Origin: Phocaeicola coprocola DSM 17136
Lineage (GTDB): Bacteria; Bacteroidota; Bacteroidia; Bacteroidales; Bacteroidaceae
Assembly (NCBI RefSeq): GCF_000154845.1
Contig: NZ_DS981511.1
Span: 1-43,748 of the forward strand
Reading direction: 5' to 3'
DNA length: 43,748 bases
The translations under genes and the position numbers were made by a program. Of the stretch, positions 1-8,469 are shown piece after piece; the stretch's first letter is position 1, and every line of letters starts with the position of its first letter. The notes under the pieces were generated by a model. That model saw nothing but the letters and a program-made list of their open reading frames with translations, had not been told where the DNA came from and searched no databases.

Positions 1-68
1 GGAAGAAACACATCAGTTGGACAAGCTACCCTGCGTGAAGCATGCAGATCATGCTCAGTACGACGTGA

Positions 69-644
69 CACGAGAGGGACACGCATCCAGCGTCTATAAA
101 GAATGCCGGCTTCCGTCTGAGAGCCTCGATGGAAGAACTTGAAACGGACACGGCAAGGGGCATACAGACCTGCTCTGCAGCCGACCTTGCAACCGGAAAT
201 TACATCACGGGCGGAATGACGGTCATCATTACCGGACCGGCAGGAACCGGGAAGTCCTACTTTGCCTGTGCCCTGGGTGACAGGGCATGCAGGAACGGCC
301 GGAAGGTACTGTACTTCACGATGAACATGCTCATCGAGAACCTGAAGCTTGCACATCTGGAAGGACGGGAAACAAACTTCTTCCGGAAGCTGAACGCACA
401 TGACCTGCTGATTATCGATGACTTTGGGATGGTCAAGCTGGACGGCCAGATACAGCATGACTTTGAACAGATCATAGATGACCGGTACAACCGGAAGGCA
501 CTCATCCTGGCCAGCCAGCTTCCCGTTGCAGACTGGTATGATGTGTTCCAAAGCGAGCTCATTGCGGAAGCCTGTCTGGACAGAATCGTGCATAAGGCAA
601 TAAAATTTGACCTTAAAGGAGAGAGCCTAAGAAAGAAGTATTAA
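69..644 (+). pseudogene. istB: IS21 helper ATPase IstB, 5' end frameshifted
   Basis: IstB is the AAA+ helper ATPase that assists the IstA transposase of IS21-family elements. From the ATG at 129 the frame gives 171 aa with a Walker A motif (GPAGTGKS, about residues 36-43) and a Walker B motif (LLIIDDFG). Full IstB proteins are about 240-260 aa, so the N-terminus is missing from this frame. In the same frame, upstream codons back to a stop at 66-68 still read like IstB (KNAGFRLRASMEELE). Further upstream, IstB-like residues continue in another frame (TRIQRL, ending at about position 94). This indicates a single-base indel near 92-98 and possibly more before it. Either the copy is inactive or the sequence has an indel error. 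Confidence 0.75.
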
Positions 645-676
645 CTTTGCCAACAACACTGAATACTAACTGGGGA

Positions 677-755
677 CTGAACGGATATCACCGGAAATGC
701 TGAACGGGTATCCGCCGGAATATGCATGAAAATGGCAATGTATCCGGCTGTTGAT
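677..755. repeat. Tandem terminal repeats of the IS21 element
   Basis: Two near-identical units lie head to tail: ctgaacggatatcaccggaa (from 677) and ctgaacgggtatccgccgga (from 700). A third, weaker tatccggctg copy lies near 741. IS21-family ends usually carry several repeats of this kind, which bind the transposase. They mark the IS end rather than host sequence. Confidence 0.6.
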
Positions 756-969
756 TCCAAATGTGTTTCTTCACTACTGACAGTGCATCGTTCCAGCAAG
801 TACAGAAGCTTTTGGCAACTCCATTATAAATGGTCTTTTCATCCAAATCCACCTTTATATGTTGCTCCGGTTGGTTTGGAGTTACATTCTGCCTATTAAC
901 GCATTCCTTCAATTCATTGATACTTTGACGCAAATTTGCGAGATTTGCTGCTACTACATCTTCTTTCAT
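745..969 (-). pseudogene. Mobilization accessory gene truncated by IS21
   Basis: This reverse-strand gene starts at 969 with an ATG that overlaps the mobA stop codon (TAATG), so it was the third gene of the mobC-mobA operon. About 70-75 residues look native (starting MKEDVVAANLANLRQSINEL). They are followed by about 20 residues that are read-through into the IS21 terminus, ending at 688. No catalytic motif is visible. Position and size suggest a small relaxosome or mobilization accessory protein, but the family is not recognised. The IS insertion removed its C-terminus. Confidence 0.55.
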
Positions 970-1868
970 TATCTTCTACGTTTTGAAGGTTTATAAAAAG
1001 GTTCGTTTCTTTGTTTATCCTTATCTTTATCATCCCGCCATCCCTGTTCGTTACTGGTTCCTCCGCCAGCACTAGGAACAATTGTTTGATGAGGTTGCAC
1101 TATAAGTTCTGTTGCCACATTACCCAATGTTGCACAAAGACGGTTAAAACTTAGATCTGAATCAAGTTTAGAACCGGCAATGCTAAATTCATCCATACAA
1201 AAGGATATACCACGAATATTATCAGAGTTTTCTGCACGATTAAAACGTACATCTATTCCCTTTTCTTTGAGCATACGGAAAAAGTCATGCCATGAGCGAG
1301 ATGCTGCTAAAGCATCAAGAGTTGAGGAACGAAGATTATACTTACGTAATTGATGAGGGCGCAAACGACTCTTGTTTCTGGCTTTGCTATTTTTAGGAGC
1401 AAAGTACAGTCCATATTGTTTAGTCAAAGTCCGACATACTTTAGTATTACGTATTCTTTCGTTGCTGTCAGAGATAAGATTACCGTCATTGTCTATCCGA
1501 TTGAACACCAAATGACAATGAGGATGTTTCGTGTCGTGATGCCGGGCTATGATATATTGAGTATTGCGAATCCCCATTTGTTCCATCCATTTCTTGGCAA
1601 TCTCCACCATAAGTTTATCTCCTTCTTCATTATCGGGAAAACGGTTAATGTCCTGCGAAGAAAAAGCAAGTGATACGTGTTTCACCGGATTTTTTACTTT
1701 CGGACGCATGGACGCTTGTATCTGAAAAGAATCGGCTATGGTTTTATTACTGATGGCACAGACACCTTCGTGTGCTAAAAGTATGGCACATTTCTTCTTG
1801 TTCTTTTGGTCATTGGCGTAATTTACTATTCCTCCGAAATCTGCTCTTGTTTTAATCTTCGCTATCAT
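969..1868 (-). CDS. mobA: MobA/MOBP-type relaxase
   Basis: This protein nicks oriT and pilots the transferred strand during mobilization by a co-resident conjugative system. The 299-aa protein has the relaxase fold signature. A candidate catalytic Tyr17 sits in the N-terminal segment GGIVNYAND, and the metal-binding histidines are in RHHDTKHPHCHLVFNRID (residues 109-126, His 115/117/119). The C-terminus is basic and ends in KRRR. Its start overlaps mobC by 17 bp, which suggests translational coupling. The length is normal for short Bacteroides mobilization relaxases. The element family and histidine triad make the assignment firm. Whether it can still act without the truncated downstream gene is unknown. 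Confidence 0.9.
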   Translation of the reverse strand: MIAKIKTRADFGGIVNYANDQKNKKKCAILLAHEGVCAISNKTIADSFQIQASMRPKVKNPVKHVSLAFSSQDINRFPDNEEGDKLMVEIAKKWMEQMGIRNTQYIIARHHDTKHPHCHLVFNRIDNDGNLISDSNERIRNTKVCRTLTKQYGLYFAPKNSKARNKSRLRPHQLRKYNLRSSTLDALAASRSWHDFFRMLKEKGIDVRFNRAENSDNIRGISFCMDEFSIAGSKLDSDLSFNRLCATLGNVATELIVQPHQTIVPSAGGGTSNEQGWRDDKDKDKQRNEPFYKPSKRRR

Positions 1869-2238
1869 GGCTATTGTTCTTTACTTGAGTGATAATTCTA
1901 CCGACTTCTGATATGATTGAAAAGCATTGTTGTTTGACTGCTTCTAAACCATAAGTGTGCATCTGATGGGCAATCTGATTGACATTATTAGCGATGCCGG
2001 AAAGATCACGGATTGCCGATACCATTTCAGGACTGATACGTTGACAGATCTGACAATCCATTGCCGCCTGATGGCAAAATTCATTGACAGACAATCCTGC
2101 CTGTTCCGCTTTGGATTGGATATAGATATAGTCGTTCTCGGTAAACATTACCCGAAAACATTTGGTACGTTTCTGATAGTTCGCCAACTTAGGGCGACCG
2201 CCAAGTTTCTTCTCCTTCATATTTATCTTAACTTTCAA
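1852..2238 (-). CDS. mobC: MobC relaxosome accessory protein
   Basis: This 128-aa protein matches the MobC family of plasmid and transposon mobilization proteins, which bind near oriT and help the relaxase nick. A basic N-terminus (KKLGGRPK) leads into a ribbon-helix-helix-like segment (FRVMFTENDYIYIQSKAEQAGLS). The family-typical helix with SGIANNVNQIAHQMH follows at about residues 83-98. It is the first gene of the mob operon and lies directly downstream of the palindrome-rich candidate oriT (2251-2332). Its 3' end overlaps mobA. Confidence 0.88.
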   Translation of the reverse strand: MKVKINMKEKKLGGRPKLANYQKRTKCFRVMFTENDYIYIQSKAEQAGLSVNEFCHQAAMDCQICQRISPEMVSAIRDLSGIANNVNQIAHQMHTYGLEAVKQQCFSIISEVGRIITQVKNNSHDSED

Positions 2239-2250
2239 TGTTCATGAATT

Positions 2251-2332
2251 GATTTTTTGAGAGTGGCTGTTCCATCCGCTTGCCGCATAGGTTTTAGTGA
2301 CACTAAAACACAAACTTGCCACTCAAAAAATC
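2251..2332. other. Candidate oriT of E1: nested inverted repeats
   Basis: The 80-bp gap between the primase gene and mobC is almost all palindrome. The outer repeats are gattttttgagagtggc (2251-2267) and gccactcaaaaaatc (2318-2332), complementary except for two extra bases. Inside lies a perfect 9+1+9 palindrome (gttttagtg, a, cactaaaac; 2291-2309). Placement directly upstream of mobC-mobA is where oriT sits in many mobilizable elements. A terminator for the primase gene is the alternative reading. No nick site is identified. Confidence 0.45.
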
Positions 2333-4670
2333 TTCCTATATTTCCCCTGCTCTATTCGGCATAGCTTGCCATCTTTGATAAAGGCTTCTATCCACTTGTT
2401 TGCAGTACTTCCATTTTCACCCAAAGCTAAAACTGCCGCATCATAATCCTTCTTTGTGAAAGTATCGGGTAACATATTATAAAGGGTATTCCTTCGTGCA
2501 TAAACGCCAGTCTCTTGCGAAGCGGTATAGAATCGTTTGGACTGATTTCCTGATAAATTCTGATAAATGAATACGGCATGATAAAGTAAGGTTTCGCACA
2601 TATTCATGGCTATAGAATAGTCATGGCAAACCAATCGCTCTGCCCCGTCAAGTAAGGAAGAATTACGATGTACATTCTCCAAATTCCGGACAGCGGTCAA
2701 CACCATCATTATACGATAAGCAATCAGTCCCATCCGTCTGACTACTCCCTGCATCTTGTTATCCACTTCGTCACAACACTCCTCATTCACACGACTGAGA
2801 TATTCAATAAAGTGTTCCTGCAAATCGGAGGGAAGGGAAAAAGAATAATTTCCCTGCCGTACAAATTCCTCATGCAGATGGCAGAATTTATCTCCCAATA
2901 GTTTGAACATTGAATTTTTAGATTGAGAAATATCGCTTGTAGCAAACACATTTCTTATACCTCGCTTGAAGCGGATGATATAGAAACAAAAGCGACTCAT
3001 CAATCCGTTCTCTGCATCAGGTATCAATCTTCTTACCTGTTCGGGAGTTCCAGCCAAAGCTACGGAAACTCTCGGATTGGCTACTTCACAATACTCCCTG
3101 TCCTTGCGCCGGCTCAAACTGACCAATTCATGATGGAATGCCTTTCGCAACACATCGGAATAATTGCCATAGTCCGACTTCAATGTTTGGCTTAACGTGT
3201 CGCCCTCCGACTCAAACAATAGTCCAACTCCGTCATTATCTCCCAATATCTTCAAGAAAGAGCTTGCGCTGCTATTGGCAGGAATGACAAGCATACGCAT
3301 GGGCGGCTCGGCTGGCATAGTCATTCCATTATCTTTCTTACCTTTGATATAAGCATTCATCGCTTCTTTATATTCCTGTTCCAATCGCTTTGAGAGTTCA
3401 TGTAAATTGCGATTAATGGGTACTACCAGTTCTCTGCATAGGGTCAATGCCCCTTTTCCCATGCCTGCATCTGCCACAACAAACAGATATAGATTCGGAT
3501 AAACAATGCGTTCATCGTACACACCACAAACATTATAAAAGCAAACCGACAAACACACAATAGTTCCAATCAATATCGTGTCACGGTCATCCACCGAAAT
3601 GGAATTGTTGACAATCTCATTTAGAAAAGGAGGAAGATGCTCAAACACACATTCAGGAAATGCAGGAAGTTCTTCCTCTGACTTTATCCATTTGCCCGTT
3701 TTGCCATTTTGGATATTTGGCAAAATGGATAAATGTTCTTTGTTGGATGGAGCCAATGAGATTCCGGCTTGATTTGCCAAATGGAAGAAAGAACGGATAG
3801 TAATACCTTGCCCTTTGGATTGCAGACAATGCGTATATTGTTTGTCTGTTTCTTCCCTTTGATAGGTAGGGTAAAACCTGCTGATGCGATGATAATACTC
3901 CCGTCCGTTCTCTCCCAATCCATCAACAAGTGCAAAGCCCAATTCCACCCAATCTTTATAGTTGGGTGCTATATCAATGCCACGTTGTTCTATCTCCCGA
4001 ACAACACTTTCTACATCGTCTTTTACCTTATTATATATAGGAGCAATATCAGGCGTATGTATTTGCTGTATTTCAGAAGGGACATTCTCCCAATCTTGGG
4101 CGGAAAATATTTTCTTCGACATCATCTTTGTATTTAGGGTTAATATATGCTTGTGGGTCGTGGGGTAAAAAGCATGAACGAGCCACATCACTGCCGGACA
4201 TATCCACTGATGGCAAACCTGTTGCTTTGATACAGTTGGCGACAGCCTTGAAGTATCGGGAATGTTCCCAGCCCTTCAAGTCAACAGGTATTATCCACTT
4301 CAATCCACTACCAGATGGGCTGACAAATAACAGTTCCGTATTGAAATACTCATGATTGAGTAATTGCTGTTTTAACTCCACGATATTCCACATGGTCGAA
4401 ATCCAAACACATCAATCCTGAGTGCATAATCAGTTCCTTCTCATTCCGTTTGCGGAATAATCCCGAAAAAGTACAATAGTCGAAATGAGTGGCTTTGTAT
4501 CTTTTGGATTCGGGAGAAGATCGCATCGAACGCAGAGACTCGGTTTGTGGTTGCGCATAATGCCCGATGACATAGCGATACACATCCACAATGCCTACCG
4601 CCCTTATCGGTTCGATGTTTTGAATGGGCTTGCGAAAGAACGAAAAGCAATAATCTGTCGTTCCCATCAT
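2323..4670 (-). pseudogene. VirE-N/PriCT/DUF3987 primase-helicase, two frameshifts
   Basis: Three consecutive reverse frames make one protein of about 780 aa. 4670-4350 carries the BT4734/VirE N-terminal-like part (ending GLMCLDFDHVE). 4393-4073 continues it (NIVELKQQLL to YKDDVEE). 4191-2323 carries a PriCT_2-like segment (residues about 55-130) and the DUF3987 P-loop ATPase (VVADAGMGKG). Removing one base at about 4388 (GTGGAAT) and one in the A-run at about 4108 (GAAGAAAAT) restores a continuous frame with sensible junctions. Proteins of this type support replication or excision of Bacteroides mobile elements. Either it is a decayed gene in E1 or these are assembly indels. The E2 homologue is intact but split differently (26940-28310 plus 25811-26824). 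Confidence 0.75.
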
Positions 4671-5020
4671 CTGATAATCTTTTTAGATTCGACAAATCGT
4701 CTGGCTTCTTCCATTAAGTCGACTTGGGTCTTGTGCGATTTGTTCTTCAACCAATCGTCAATCTCCGATTGCAGGAAAGCCAAAGCCTTATTTATTTTAT
4801 GTACGGGAATCTGTTTGGTAGATACCCATCCATAAACTGTCTGTTTGGCTGGATGTGATGGCAGATAAGCACAAAGTTCATCTATATCCATCCATTTGGG
4901 TGAATTACTTGCCTGCTCATGTTGCAAGGCATTTACTTTGGATTGTAGTACTTCTACGGACTCAATCAGGTAGGACAACGCATTTGGCATTTCCTCCAAT
5001 GAATTTACTTTATAAGCCAT
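4667..5020 (-). CDS. HTH (excisionase-like) protein of E1
   Basis: This 117-aa protein is homologous along its length to the E2 protein at 28310-28669. It has an N-terminal helical segment of about 45 residues, then a winged HTH_17-type domain (WMDIDELCAYLPSHPAKQTVYGWVSTKQIP) and a charged tail ending SKKIIR. It sits between the integrase and the primase, with its stop overlapping the next gene. Small proteins at this position usually act as excisionases or as regulators of excision and replication genes. That function is inferred from position and fold. No DNA-binding data can be read from the sequence. Confidence 0.75.
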   Translation of the reverse strand: MAYKVNSLEEMPNALSYLIESVEVLQSKVNALQHEQASNSPKWMDIDELCAYLPSHPAKQTVYGWVSTKQIPVHKINKALAFLQSEIDDWLKNKSHKTQVDLMEEARRFVESKKIIR

Positions 5021-5332
5021 TTTCTTCGTATTAAAGTTGATGCCGCAAAAGTATAGGGATGTTTATGAGTGCTAAATAGGTGCTTGAAAGCCACCAACAA
5101 GCCACTTATTTGCCACCGACGGATTTAATTTTCATTAACCTAAGGATTGGTTGAAAGAGATAATAAAATGGAGAAAAAACATTATTGACACTAATAATAT
5201 CATCCCTGAGAACGCCTATACTACAAGATACCCCTCAAAAAGGCGATGCTTCATGAGGGGTAAACGGTGGTGAATTTATCGTTGATATTATATAAGTCGC
5301 TGGTGCTCAATGGTGGAAATATCCACTATAAC
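5021..5332. terminator. Intergenic region with integrase terminator hairpin
   Basis: This 312-bp gap holds no gene. A 9-bp perfect stem (tacccctca at 5229-5237 with tgaggggta at 5254-5262) lies 70 bp past the integrase stop on the reverse strand and could end its transcript. The rest is AT-rich and presumably carries the promoter for the leftward HTH gene starting at 5020, but no convincing -33/-7 pair was found. E2 has a hairpin at the equivalent place (28907-28937). Confidence 0.45.
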
Positions 5333-6595
5333 CTATAAAGCCAAATTTTCTATATGCAGCGTATTGGCAGCTTTCTCTTTTTGTTCATTTACGATATGCG
5401 TATAAATCTGCGTGGTTTTGACGTTTGTATGTCCCATCAAAGACTTGATGGTATATATGTCAACACCATTTTCCAACAATAGCGAAGCGTAGCTATGCCT
5501 GCCGCAATGGAAGGTGATATGTTTCTTGATGCCGGATGCTTCTATCCAAGCTTTCAATGGACGGGAAATCCAAGAGGCATCTGTCAATCCCTCAAAAACG
5601 AGTGCTTCATCATTACTTGGGCGTTCACCACATAGCTGAAGGGCTTGTTGGATGACTGGCTTATAATCAGGTCGTTTTGTTTTTTGCTGAATCACAATCG
5701 CTTGCCATGTACCTTTGCTTGTCTGTTGAATCTGTTTCCATTTCAATGCCTGAATATCGCTATGTCGCAATCCGGTGAGAATAGAGAACAAGAACGCGCG
5801 TTTCAATACATCATCTTTACATGGGGTATCAACCAACATTTGCACTTCATTCATAGTAAGTGCAACACGAGGTGTCTCTATGTTTGTTATTCCTTTTACT
5901 TTTGCGCTGATGTCAACCGTCAGATATTCATCAACGAACGCCTGCTTCAATCCGGCTTTGAGGATGGAGAAATAGGTGGATGCCGTATTCTGTGAGATAG
6001 TTCCTTTCTTATTGCCTCCCATCGGGGCACGTAACAGGAACATTTTGATGTCTTCAAGTAGTTTTACGGAAATCGTCTTAAACGGGATCGGGTTACCTTG
6101 CGAATAGATTTTCAATAATTCTCCCACACGGGTCCAGTTGACAATGATTGAATTAGAGCTATTGGGATGCCGTTTGCTGATGATGCGATTGAAGTACTTG
6201 ATAAAGTCCTGTTCGCTTCGTTCATTTTGTGCCGCGATTTCGTTTTCCTTATCAGTGTAGAGGACTGCACTGTCATATTCGTGTTGGCGTAACTTACGCA
6301 CATTGTCGGCATAGATACAAGCCTCTTGGTCTATCGTTGAACGGCATTGGATGATTCCATTCAAATCACGCTTAGGCTTATAGTTGAATGTTCCATCCGG
6401 CAAGATACGTGCAATGGACGACTTGTCCCAAACAGGTGTGGATATAGTCCGGTTAATAGATTCCACCACACGGCTTGCCCGTTTAGAACCTCTCTTGTAA
6501 ACCGGGTACGACTCTATAATCAGACACCACTCTTCTTTGTAATTCGACCTTCTGAGCTTGACGGTCACTTTGGTATTAGGTAATGCTTTCTTCAT
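5333..6595 (-). CDS. int: Tyrosine integrase of E1
   Basis: This 420-aa tyrosine recombinase is predicted to integrate and excise E1. It has an N-terminal arm-binding domain (residues 1-90), a SAM-like core-binding domain (about 125-225), and a catalytic domain with Arg in TGLRHSDIQ, the HxxR box HCGRHS, the second His in MGHTNVKTT, and nucleophile Tyr398 (TQIYTHI). It is about half identical by eye to the E2 integrase at 28963-30219. Its start ATG overlaps the stop of the upstream HTH gene (ATGA), so the two are translationally coupled. Its proposed target is the 3' end of dnaK, inferred from the flanking cores. Confidence 0.93.
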   Translation of the reverse strand: MKKALPNTKVTVKLRRSNYKEEWCLIIESYPVYKRGSKRASRVVESINRTISTPVWDKSSIARILPDGTFNYKPKRDLNGIIQCRSTIDQEACIYADNVRKLRQHEYDSAVLYTDKENEIAAQNERSEQDFIKYFNRIISKRHPNSSNSIIVNWTRVGELLKIYSQGNPIPFKTISVKLLEDIKMFLLRAPMGGNKKGTISQNTASTYFSILKAGLKQAFVDEYLTVDISAKVKGITNIETPRVALTMNEVQMLVDTPCKDDVLKRAFLFSILTGLRHSDIQALKWKQIQQTSKGTWQAIVIQQKTKRPDYKPVIQQALQLCGERPSNDEALVFEGLTDASWISRPLKAWIEASGIKKHITFHCGRHSYASLLLENGVDIYTIKSLMGHTNVKTTQIYTHIVNEQKEKAANTLHIENLAL

Positions 6596-7137
6596 AACGA
6601 CTTATATAATTTATCAATTTCAGATTTGGGAACATAAACATAATTACCAATTTGGCGTGTAGGAATAGAATGACGGCGTATGTGCTTAAAGACACTGCTG
6701 TCATTGATATGGAACTTTTTGGCAATCTCTCCGATAGTGTAACAGTCTTTGGGTTCAAAGGACAATGCTTCCTTTTTTCTCTTTCTACTGCCAGCCTTTG
6801 TTTTGAAGTGTTCATCCATATACTGCCGACTAAGGCGTGTCAGACGCTGACCAAAATTGTATGATGGTATCAAGCCCTTCCGTATCATACGATAAAGTAC
6901 ATCTTTGCTAATACCGTAAATCAGCATAGACTCTTTAACTGTCAGATACCCCTTGTTGGATGGTATTCGCCTGACTAATGCTTGACGTATTGCCTCTTTC
7001 TCTTTTGCGATTTGCCTTTTCTTGTATGCCCTCTTGGAACAAGTTGGACAACAATACTTTGACATCAATGTGGGAGGAGTAAAGATTTTACCACACTCCT
7101 CACAACTTCTTTGAATGGTGTAATTTCCTCTTGGCAT
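6592..7137 (-). CDS. Zinc-finger double-HTH regulator of E1
   Basis: This 181-aa protein has three parts. An N-terminal zinc-ribbon-like cluster comprises Cys12, Cys15, Cys29 and Cys33. One HTH_17/MerR-like domain spans about residues 63-98 (YLTVKESMLIYGISKDVLYR) and a second spans 130-181 (DCYTIGEIAKKFHINDSSVF). The same three-part layout and cysteines occur in the E2 protein at 33129-33689. It is the first gene of the leftward module and sits next to the element end and the tandem arm repeats. It is therefore likely an excisionase or directionality factor, or a regulator of int. That role is inferred. Confidence 0.8.
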   Translation of the reverse strand: MPRGNYTIQRSCEECGKIFTPPTLMSKYCCPTCSKRAYKKRQIAKEKEAIRQALVRRIPSNKGYLTVKESMLIYGISKDVLYRMIRKGLIPSYNFGQRLTRLSRQYMDEHFKTKAGSRKRKKEALSFEPKDCYTIGEIAKKFHINDSSVFKHIRRHSIPTRQIGNYVYVPKSEIDKLYKSL

Positions 7138-7198
7138 ATTCTTCTCGTTATAAATGGTTTATATCAATCTAAGTTGTACCTTATCGCCAAATAAGACG

Positions 7199-7220
7199 TG
7201 TCGCAAATATGTCGCAAATA
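7199..7220. repeat. Tandem 11-bp repeats near the E1 right end
   Basis: The unit tgtcgcaaata occurs twice with no gap, at 7199-7209 and 7210-7220. At the same distance from the other core, E2 has ggtacaattat/ggtacaaatat (33767-33788), also with an 11-bp period. Repeats one helical turn apart, about 150 bp inside an attachment core, are as expected for arm-type integrase or excisionase sites. Confidence 0.5.
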
Positions 7221-7271
7221 AGAGATAAAAAAGCCCATAGAAAACGCATAGCAACCATGAACCCCATAAAC

Positions 7272-7309
7272 GCAAAAAGCGTGCAACTCATTGAGCTGCA
7301 CGCTTTTGC
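7272..7309. terminator. Strong hairpin at the E1 right end
   Basis: Arms gcaaaaagcgtgca and tgcacgcttttgc pair almost perfectly around an inner ctca-t-tgag palindrome. The aactcattgag core (7285-7295) recurs in the hairpin downstream of dnaK at 33851. Placed beyond a rebuilt dnaK stop codon, this would act as a terminator carried by the element. Confidence 0.6.
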
Positions 7310-7347
7310 TTATTGTTTATTATTTGTTTACTTATCGGAATCATTTA

Positions 7348-7358
7348 ACTTCCTCAAA
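7348..7358. other. Attachment-site core between E1 and E2 (proposed)
   Basis: acttcctcaaa is identical to 33914-33924 inside the dnaK 3' end. On the reverse strand the sequence from 7361 to 7341 reads IFEEVK-stop, against DFEEVK-stop for the real DnaK C-terminus. To its left lie the E1-type end hairpin and arm repeats; to its right begins E2. Proposed as the crossover region duplicated by integration. The exact crossover base is not determined. Confidence 0.6.
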
Positions 7359-7678
7359 GATAATCATTACTGAATATCAATACATTATATATTGCTTGGT
7401 ACAGATATGATTACTTTGCTCCAGTTACTACATATTTAAGCCTTAGAAAAAGCAGAAAAACCGCCACAGGAAAACTTTAACTTAGTTTAACTATGCTATT
7501 TTGTGTGATTTCTGTTTTCTCTTGTTTTCAAATAGTCTTGGATATTTTCTCTTGTTATGGTTTTGCTTTCAAAAATCACTGATTACTATGTGATTGCAAA
7601 AATACACCTACGATTTGTCTATCGTTTTTTATGAAAATCTATTGTACCTTTGCATAGGGAAAATAAACAATAATAGGT
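7359..7678 (+). promoter_or_regulatory. E2 left-end intergenic region with promoter
   Basis: No gene is supported in these 320 bp. A Bacteroides-type -7 box, TACCTTTG (7645-7652), lies 27 bp before the ATG at 7679. The -33 TTTG at 7614-7617 is farther away than the usual spacing, so only the -7 element is convincing. The remainder is AT-rich and is probably the E2 left terminus, where further integrase sites may lie. Confidence 0.5.
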
Positions 7679-8434
7679 ATGAAGCAAAAACAAGATATAC
7701 TTCACTCTCTGATAATCGAGGTTACTATGGTGCTATTAGCTTCAATGATAGCGTTTCAAGTATGCAATATGCTTGGAATACGAATGAGTTTGATTCCATT
7801 AGTTATGGTCATCGGATATGTCATACAAAAACTACTACACCATCTTTGCATTATCTTAGCAAGGTATCTTGTTGATGCAATTCCTCCATCATTGCTAATA
7901 TCTGTCAAAAAGTGTGTGAGTAAAAAGACACAGCCTTTAGCGTATTCACCTACCTCAAACAATGAAGAAGTCCAGAAAAAGCGACTGGAGCTATTTCATT
8001 ATGAATACCAACGTGAGCAACAACAATACCAATGGCAAAAAGAAAGAGAAGAAGATGAAAAATTGAATGCTATCCTGAGATACACACGAGATACATTTAA
8101 ACGGTTTGATTTGGAGGAAATAGAGATTTACCAAATATGCGAATCTGTCCGCTATTTTGCAATTAACCGTCAAGTGCTTTCTGCAACCGAAATTCATATC
8201 AAGAAGCGCACGTCCCTCACTCAAATCTCGTTGAAGAACTTTGCTTGGAATATCGCTTTTCAATATAATATAGGTAGAGATATGACTACATCATTTGTAA
8301 TGGCGACATTTGCAGAGTGGTTTGCCAATTCCACATTTGATACTGTTAGAAAGAATCTGCGTACAACCACAGGACGGCATAAGATTGAAATAGACGAAAA
8401 TATTTTGGCAAAGTACAATGTGCAGACCCATTAG
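7679..8434 (+). CDS. Predicted two-pass membrane protein, unknown function
   Basis: This 251-aa protein belongs to no family I recognise. Two hydrophobic segments (about residues 11-32 and 37-65) are followed by a charged coiled-coil-prone stretch rich in Glu, Gln and Arg (about 98-130, REQQQYQWQKEREEDEKL). A soluble C-terminal domain spans about 130-251. This suggests a membrane anchor with a cytosolic domain. It is transcribed from its own promoter and converges on the TOTE-like gene (36 bp between stops). It lies at the outer edge of E2 beside defence genes, so a role in defence or element maintenance is possible but not shown. Confidence 0.65.
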   Translation: MKQKQDILHSLIIEVTMVLLASMIAFQVCNMLGIRMSLIPLVMVIGYVIQKLLHHLCIILARYLVDAIPPSLLISVKKCVSKKTQPLAYSPTSNNEEVQKKRLELFHYEYQREQQQYQWQKEREEDEKLNAILRYTRDTFKRFDLEEIEIYQICESVRYFAINRQVLSATEIHIKKRTSLTQISLKNFAWNIAFQYNIGRDMTTSFVMATFAEWFANSTFDTVRKNLRTTTGRHKIEIDENILAKYNVQTH

Positions 8435-8469
8435 CAAAATTAAATTTATGCATGTTTCGCATAATAAGA

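Larger units (their letters stand above)
1..765 (+). mobile_element. IS21-family insertion sequence, right-hand part
   Basis: The window opens inside an IS21-family element. It holds the helper ATPase gene istB, followed by the repeat-rich terminus. The left part, including the transposase istA, lies outside the window. The right boundary is placed at about 740-765. There the reverse-strand mobilization gene loses its own sequence and runs into the tandem repeats typical of IS21 ends. The exact last base and the target duplication cannot be fixed because only one end is visible. Confidence 0.75.
745..7358 (-). mobile_element. Integrative mobilizable element E1 (partial)
   Basis: This is an NBU-like element. 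Its reverse-strand genes are, in order, a zinc/HTH regulator, integrase, HTH protein, primase-helicase, mobC, mobA and a truncated mob gene. The right end is placed at the dnaK-like core at 7348-7358, with tandem 11-bp repeats and a hairpin just inside it. The left end is not in the window: IS21 interrupts the last gene. The backbone order (HTH, int, HTH, DUF3987) matches E2 at 26940-33689. The relaxases differ (MOBP here, MOBV in E2), so the elements share an integration and replication module but not the transfer module. Confidence 0.7.

Noticed and set aside
4073..4393. Programmed frameshifting in the E1 primase
   Set aside because: No slippery heptamer with a downstream structure was found at either junction. 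Ordinary indels explain both.
7594..7875. 93-codon frame overlapping the membrane protein gene
   Set aside because: It begins before the -7 box and overlaps the better 251-aa frame, so it is a shadow.
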